Source of the DNA: Phialocephala subalpina
Lineage: Eukaryota > Ascomycota > Leotiomycetes > Helotiales > Mollisiaceae
Length of the DNA stretch: 64,000 bases
Assembly (NCBI GenBank): GCA_900073065.1
Contig: FJOG01000041.1
Span: 118,965-182,964, forward strand
Direction: 5' to 3'
Within the stretch, counting starts at the first letter, position 1. Each line of letters opens with the position of its first letter. A program made the position numbers and the translations under genes. Shown piece after piece: positions 58,132 to 64,000 of the stretch. The notes beneath the pieces are model-generated. The model ran no database searches. It was not told the origin of the DNA and worked only from the letters and a program-made list of their open reading frames with translations.

Positions 58132-59226
58132 ATGTCCCCTCCTCTCCAAATTGCAGTATACGTCTCAGGACATGGATACGGACACCTCACACGCACTCTC
58201 AACTTTCTCTCTCTCTTCCCAGATACCGGAAAATACAACTTTCATATTCGAACATCCTCGCCACTCCATGAAAATCACCTCACGTATGCACTACATCCCA
58301 GTATCATACAAACAAATGCATACCAGCTCGACGGAGAACAATCACTTCACTCTCTTCAAACCTTCGACCCCTCTCTAGCACGAACAGAAGAAACCAACTT
58401 CCTCAAACAACACAACGTCCAAGCAATTCTCTCAGATGCAGTATCCTTGCCGTGTCTCCTCGCACGTTCCCTTGGAATCCCTTCGATCCTCATCACAAAT
58501 TTCACATTCGACAGTATATTCCAGGCACTTCTGGACAATTCACCACAGCACACGAACAAGAAAGCGCTACAGCTGAAGGTCGACGAGATGTCACAACAGT
58601 ACGCATTGGCACACACGGTCATCAGACTACCGGGATACATTCCATTCCTCTTCTCCGGCCCTCGAATCGTCGACGCACCAATGCATTTCAGGAAAGTACA
58701 GAGGAACAGGAAAGAAACATTTGCGGAACTAGGATTGCAATGTCTAGAAGACAAGAAAGTCCTACTTCACTGCTTCGGAGGCCATGGTTTAGACTCTCTC
58801 CCCGAGATTCCCAAGCTACCGGAAGGATGGGCTTGCATAAGTCAGACCATTGATCATCCACCCCTCTTTCACAAGATCTCGCATGTTGTCTACATGCCGG
58901 ACATCATTGGGGCTTGCGATGCGGTGCTTGGAAAGCTTGGATGGGGAACTTGTAGTGAGGTGATTGGGAATGGGTATAAATCTTTTATTTATGTTCCAAG
59001 GAGTGCTTTTATTGAGGAGGCTGGCTTGCTGAGCTGGATGGAAAGTGCGCATCGGAGGATTGTGAGACTTGAGGTAGAGGAGTATGAGAGCTCGGATTGG
59101 TTGGGAGCGGTAGAAGAAGTGCAGAAGATGAGCGAACAGAATTCTGTGGTGGGAGAGGATTGGGTGAAGAATGATGCAGATTTGGTCCAGATTTTAGAAG
59201 AGACGCTTGCGAGTGCAATAAACTAA
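58132..59226 (+). CDS. Glycosyltransferase-like protein, arabinokinase N-terminal-domain type
   Basis: Intronless, 364 residues. It begins IAVYVSGHGYGHLTRTLNFL, a GHG-Y-GH-x-R motif found in the N-terminal domain of plant L-arabinokinases and in UDP-glycosyltransferase-fold proteins. A C-terminal glycosyltransferase-like region reads VLLHCFGGHG, VYMPDIIGACDAVLGKLGWG, followed by FIYVPRSAFIEEA. No kinase (GHMP) domain is attached, unlike in plants. Stand-alone proteins of this sort occur in fungi and bacteria without an established reaction. ATG at 58132 chosen as first in frame. Confidence 0.8.
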   Translation: MSPPLQIAVYVSGHGYGHLTRTLNFLSLFPDTGKYNFHIRTSSPLHENHLTYALHPSIIQTNAYQLDGEQSLHSLQTFDPSLARTEETNFLKQHNVQAILSDAVSLPCLLARSLGIPSILITNFTFDSIFQALLDNSPQHTNKKALQLKVDEMSQQYALAHTVIRLPGYIPFLFSGPRIVDAPMHFRKVQRNRKETFAELGLQCLEDKKVLLHCFGGHGLDSLPEIPKLPEGWACISQTIDHPPLFHKISHVVYMPDIIGACDAVLGKLGWGTCSEVIGNGYKSFIYVPRSAFIEEAGLLSWMESAHRRIVRLEVEEYESSDWLGAVEEVQKMSEQNSVVGEDWVKNDADLVQILEETLASAIN

Positions 59227-60653
59227 GTTGTTCGCAGTCTTGGAGCGATTTTTCAACTCATAGAAGGCTAGAAGATAGAGCGGAGTCTGAAAGCATGTCT
59301 TGTCTTCCATTTCACAGCCATGCTTCGAACTCATCCCCCTTTCTTTAGCGAGCAAGAACCTTGAGTCAAAGGTGGCGAGCGTTAATGCTTGCGAAAGTAA
59401 TTTCCTCATCTTCTCAACTTCTCCGATTACGTACACACACACTGTCAAACGTGAAACTGATGTTTTCGTGCTGATCTGATTGTTTTCCCGTTCTAAAATG
59501 GTCAACCCACCACGCAGGCCATCCCTTATTCTAGTGAACCAACCTCTTCCTCCTGCGGGACCGAACTTTATCTCACGCGACATGAAATTGTATTACTGAG
59601 ATGTCATCTTGTATTATTATACTCTTTGAAAGCTCTCAAATAATTCACTCTGGAGCATCGCATCCTATCATATCGAGACGCAGCACCTTCGCGATTTCCC
59701 CAACACAAACACAAAGATTCCCATCACCCGCAACAGCCTCTGCCGCTTCTCCCAGTTCCAAACCTCCATGACGCAAAGAGAGGAGCTGATGCTCATCCAG
59801 AACACAATCGTAACTATCACTATTGGATCATGGCTTTACAAAGAGACAAAACCCCGACGAAACCCATCTCCAACATCCTCTCCACCACAAACCAATTTGA
59901 GAACTGGAAAGCAAAATATGGTGTACATCTTGGGGAGGAGCAAAGGGATATTATGAGGGAAGGGATGGAGAGTTTGGAGCATAATACACCGATTGAGAGG
60001 ACGATTGGGAAGTCGGCGGGGGGTGGGGTTTAGGGTTGAGATTGGGATGACGAGTGTTGGGAAGAAGTGAGGCGTTGCCGCAGAAAGTGCGTGAGGACTT
60101 GTAAAATATTTGACGTCCCACCTCAGTACTACCCTAAATTAGACAGCGACTGCTTAGCTTGGATGGTACGAGTAAGTAAAGACGCAACTGCAGGAAGATG
60201 CTGTATCAAAAAGAGAACGAGGTTCATCAAAGTGTTTGTGGCCAAATTACCCCGCCAAAGCTGGATACAGGGGCCTCAGGCTCCGCATCGCTAATTTCCT
60301 AGCGACCGTTCACTAAGGCTTCAGGCCTCAACTCACCAAATTTACAGTCATAAGAAAGCCTTGTTTGTTTTAGCGAGAAGCCCCCTTGTTCATCCAAGCG
60401 ACTTAATTTTGACAACAAAACTCGACGTCCCACTCAAACTCAACAATTATGACACAAAAATGTGCAGTCGATTGGAATATATACAACAGTAGTCCGATTT
60501 TGTTATGTACAAGAATTTCAAGTCCACCCCGCCAAGGACTTATTGATCACCATAAAGTAACGCGCCACGAACGAAAGAAAAACGAGGAGCCTTTTCAACT
60601 CCAAAGAGATGCATCAAAGCCAAGATACCTGTCAGGCATATTTTACAGGATAC
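59227..60653. other. 1.4-kb spacer
   Basis: Mostly featureless apart from the small frame at 59830-60033. A stretch 60010-60420 is rich in short frames without signatures. Confidence 0.4.
59830..60033 (+). CDS. Possible small protein (67 aa)
   Basis: MALQRDKTPTKPISNILSTT, then FENWKAKYGVHLGEEQRDIM and a Gly-rich end. The amino-acid make-up is protein-like (one tryptophan, amphipathic acidic helix), but no homologue is known to me and there is no other evidence. It could be the last exon of a longer gene or chance. Confidence 0.3.
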   Translation: MALQRDKTPTKPISNILSTTNQFENWKAKYGVHLGEEQRDIMREGMESLEHNTPIERTIGKSAGGGV

Positions 60654-62588
60654 CTAGTAGACAGGAACCTTGAAAGCCGGGAAGGTGTAGGTCCAAGAGT
60701 CAATGGACGCAGTGTCATTTACACAGTCGAAGGTCGTGCTGTTGCTCTGCCAAAGAGGACGAGTAGGCCACTGACAGAGCATCTGAGTCTCGCCTTCATA
60801 AGTGCCCGAAGAAACAGTGGCATTCAAGCGGCTTGGCTTGACACCGTTCTCGACCCACTACAAAAAGTTAGTAAGTGGTTTCAAAGGATATTGAGGAGCC
60901 GAGTTCTTCGGGAGCCCGACTCCCTACGAAATGGTAGAATCAGGGCGGGATTTATACATACATCGATCATGATCGCCATATTATCCTCTGGGTATGGACC
61001 AGGTTGGAGAGAGTTGGTTCCGCAGTGTGCTGCTCCGGGAATGAGGTAGAATTGATACCAGTCTGAGAGAGCCTCGAGACTCTCCTCGGCAGTGGCGTTG
61101 GGGTACATGACCGAACGGACGGATTGCCAGTAGTGGACTGACGAAGCGGCAGGAATAGAGGGGTCGGATTCGCCGTGGTAATGCAGCAACTTGCCTCCGG
61201 AAGCTTGGAAGGGGGTTAAGTCCGGGAGAGTGGTCTGCAAACTGTCGTAATATCTCACAAATCCGATGTTCATCCATTCAACCAAAGTGTCGTATGTTAC
61301 GTTGTCGAGATTGGAGAGATTGTCCAGATCCAGTAATTGAACGAATTTAGTGACATACTCGCCGCCAGTCGATGGAATCTCGAGTTCCCAAGTGCCGGTG
61401 GTCGAACTGTATTCCGTAGCAGCATCTCCAAGCTCAGACCCAATCTGCCAAGAAAGGTATGCTCGGTCACCATCAGAGTTGTGAAGACCGTCATAGATGG
61501 CTTGAGCAACAGCTACTCCTTCCGCGGTGACGGTTCCGTTCTGTGCTGGGGTATAGCTTGTGGTGCTGCCCTCAGCCTGACGTTTGCTGAATCCGAAACC
61601 GAGAGAAGTGCTATTCTCAGCAGCACAGTAGTAAGATTCACCGATAATCGAGCTAAGGTTGAAGTTTAGCATGCAAAGATCTGTCCTAGAGATGACGCCA
61701 TCGGTTCGTCCGTCAAGAGGGTCGCATGCAGCGATGGTTGCATTGACAATCTTGTCCAATTCGCAGGGTGGTGGGTAGTAGTCGAGAGTTTGCTCCACCA
61801 TAGATGAAAAGACGTGGTGAACCTGTTGTTGGGCAAAACGGAAGGCAGGGGCGCCAGTGATCGCGCCGTCATATTCTTCACCCCATCGTTGAACCTGGCT
61901 CATGCCTTCTCGTCCACCATCGGAGCATCCCTCGTAGTAGGTGTAGATCTTGGTGTCGCTAGACAAGCCGTAGAAGCCAGCCGTTAGGACTTTGCCAACT
62001 TGAGTCATTTCCCCAAGGGCTTGGTATCCAAACATGTAGCTGAGGATCGCGAAGTCAGTTTCAATTCCTGAAATGATATCAGGGTTCCATTGTCACTTAC
62101 GTAGCATCCCAATTGATTGACCCGTTTCCATACAGCACCACCTCGTCATAACTGTAGTCAAAAGCATCGTATCCTGCACTCGTGGCACCTCCGACAGCAC
62201 CGTATGTGAGACCTCCAGTGGCATCACTTGAGAGAGAGAATCCACCTCCACCTGCAACATAAAAACGATTTTCGAAGTCGGAGGGTTGGGGAAAGGCATA
62301 CTTGACGACCACAGTGTCACCCTTGCCGGTGTGTGTATAGGTGATGGTTACATTGCAGTAGGTGGTGGTCGTAGTGCTGGCTCCCGTGCCTCCCGAAGAT
62401 ACATTGTAGAGGGCGCTGGCTGTCACAGCCGAAGGGATCAAGTCGATGCCGAGGAGAGTCCCGTTTGCAGGTAGTGCAGCTTGAACATTGGATACTGTGC
62501 AAACATCTGCGAGTGATGTTGATGTCGAGTTTGTGGCGATGGCTGTTATCGCCAGAGCAGCAGCCGCTGCAAATAAGGGTTGACGCAT
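60654..62588 (-). CDS. Secreted tannase/feruloyl esterase family enzyme
   Basis: Exons 62588-62101, 62039-60962 and 60857-60654, 589 residues. A signal peptide (MRQPLFAAAAALAITAIA) starts the protein. The tannase fold shows GNGSINWDATYMFGYQALGE across intron 1, the nucleophile motif EGCSDGGREG (Ser beside the disulfide Cys), WGEEYDGAITGAPAF, the acid in YHGESDPSIPA and the His in GAAHCG. The final exon encodes WVENGVKPSRL and CQWPTRPLWQSN, also standard for the family, and requires the intron at 60858-60961. Many N-glycosylation sites fit secretion. Reaction: hydrolysis of phenolic esters (feruloyl or galloyl) from plant cell walls or tannins. Confidence 0.92.
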
Positions 62589-63610
62589 TGCGCTGAGGGA
62601 AACAAATGAGTGTTTGAGTTGGTGACAGGTAAAGAAACGAGTGTTTGGTTTCGTGAGGACAAGATTCAATGATCGAGAACCTCAACCTTTAAAGCATCGC
62701 AGCTGTGATGGGTGATGCCACTCAAGGCTCAACCCAGCCACGACGTCGTCACCTACTTGCGTAGAGATCGCGCTCTTGTGGTACTGAACACTGCATATTA
62801 AATGAACACTGTAATCGAAATAGAACAACTGAGGGGATGTTCCGAGAATTGGGGCTGCTGTCAATCCCATCTTCGGAATGAGCCGTCAAAGTTGCGTGGC
62901 AGTAAAAGGGATGGTGATATTCATGAAAAATTGTTTGCCAAGAGGGCAGTGAAATGAAAGCACTGGGCAGTCATGGTGCTGTGCTGTGCTTCGCAACTGC
63001 CCCGCATCTCGCACTTGCCCCACATCACGATCGGCAGCCAATTAAGGTTATATTGAAGCCTTTTGAAACAATGAAACATACAAACGAATATATGCCGGGC
63101 CGATCCCACTGAACCGGGCTTTGGCGACTCATGCGGTCTTCCTACTCAGGAAAGACCGATTTCTACCCCGAGAACACATTTGATACGCAAGGAAATTTAC
63201 ACCACATAGTTTCTGAAAAGAAAGGCAATAGAGCAAAACAGACCTGCAGAGAAAGGAAGAACATTGAGAAGTTGGTAGTGACGCGTCATCGCCTCCCTTT
63301 CTCTAGCTTAGACTCCTTCTCGGGGCTTAACCTAACCTCACGCCACGTACATGCCATAATAATCGGAGCTAAATCAATTGCCTTGCGGTCCTCGGTGAGC
63401 CGCCATGACTTTGTTCTTCGTGCAGGAGAAGGCTCGTGCCTCTGAGTTATAAGTTTGATCTTATTTTAGAAATCCTTCTCGACCTCCATATGACTGGTTC
63501 AAACCGGAACAGGGAAGAAATTTGAAAGCGACGACACAATATTTCACATCAACTAACCGATTTCCACTGTCAGTGCACAGACCCACCGAATGCACACCCT
63601 ATTTATCCAT
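62589..63610. other. 1-kb spacer before the AT-rich block
   Basis: Promoter side of the esterase; no supported gene. A plus frame at 63131-63445 has no signature. Confidence 0.45.
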
Positions 63611-63623
63611 TAGCCTCGCGACT

Positions 63624-64000
63624 TTAAAAAAATTATAATTTAATAATCCTCTTATAGAATCCTCTAAAATTAAGAATATACTATTTCATATTGCATTCAA
63701 TCCATTTATATTAACCACAATCTCTAATGATTGCCTCTTATTAATATATACTTTTATTGAATATATATTTATTAAATCAATTAAAATCAAAATTTTAAAT
63801 TTTAAAAAATAATAATAGAAAATATATAATAAAAATTATTTAAAATATATTATAAAACTAATATTATATTGCTAATAAAGTTTTAAAACTATAATATTTT
63901 ATTAATAAATACTAAATATTTACTTTTTAAAAGTTTAAAAATAATAAATATTCAAATAATTAATAATAATATAATATATTTTAATAAAACTTTTGTATTT
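63624..64000. other. Extremely AT-rich block, probable RIP-mutated repeat edge
   Basis: From about 63624 the sequence is almost only A and T (TTTAATAAT, AATATATAATAAAAATT and similar), with very few G or C, and no reading frame. The change from ordinary gene-bearing DNA is abrupt. In Pezizomycotina such isochores usually are repeat-induced point-mutated transposons; centromeric or subtelomeric DNA or an inserted mitochondrial fragment are alternatives. Confidence 0.75.

Noticed and set aside
1..64000. tRNA genes, rRNA, CRISPR arrays, bacterial operon signals
   Set aside because: No tRNA B-box with matching arms, no spaced repeats and no prokaryotic features were seen by eye; a tRNAscan run would be decisive for tRNAs.

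Overview
This window is nuclear DNA of a filamentous ascomycete (Pezizomycotina). The genes have short introns (mostly 42-60 bases, GT-AG). The families include Zn2Cys6/fungal_trans regulators, a HET-domain protein, a DUF1996 secreted protein, a tannase/feruloyl esterase, RPB5, BFR1 and MTG2. A helotialean or other Leotiomycetes host is my guess; the sequence alone does not prove it.

Region 1, 1-14 kb, looks like an aromatic catabolic cluster. It holds a Zn2Cys6 regulator (cut by the left edge), an aldehyde dehydrogenase, a damaged FAH-family hydrolase, gentisate 1,2-dioxygenase, a salicylate-hydroxylase-type FAD monooxygenase, a carotenoid/stilbene cleavage oxygenase and an MFS exporter or importer. 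Read as a pathway: stilbene (or other aryl-alkene) cleavage to an aldehyde, oxidation to an acid, ring hydroxylation, ring opening of gentisate, hydrolysis to central metabolites. The FAH gene carries a perfect 250-bp tandem duplication and lacks about 60 residues near its end.

Region 2, 14-33 kb, is mostly housekeeping or ordinary genes: RPB5 and BFR1 (head to head), a conserved hypothetical, MTG2 (mitochondrial Obg GTPase), a small three-exon gene with a 5-base first exon, an acyl-protein thioesterase-like hydrolase with a frameshifted relic of a relative 3 kb away, a secreted DUF1996 protein and a cytochrome P450.

Region 3, 33-45 kb, contains four intronless genes for basic, proline/serine-rich, probably disordered proteins that look like a diverged local family (shared basic N-terminus, an LxA-E-L-x-A-Y block, RxRAxTE[SG] motifs and partly shared 3' flanks). 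Between them lie a six-exon beta-carbonic-anhydrase-like gene, a divergent cyanamide-hydratase-like HD gene and the WRNIP1/Mgs1 ATPase. This family is the best candidate here for something undescribed.

Region 4, 45-58 kb, has a HET-domain gene followed by a likely sugar (L-rhamnose-type) catabolic cluster: Zn2Cys6 regulator, L-rhamnose-1-dehydrogenase-like SDR, a second SDR, a class II ketose-bisphosphate aldolase and a sugar/H+ symporter.

Region 5, 58-64 kb, has a glycosyltransferase-like gene, a secreted tannase/feruloyl esterase and, over the last 380 bases, an abrupt extremely AT-rich block that looks like the edge of a RIP-mutated repeat isochore. Exon coordinates were derived by hand from splice sites and frame; I checked that exon lengths sum to whole codons, but single-base slips are possible.
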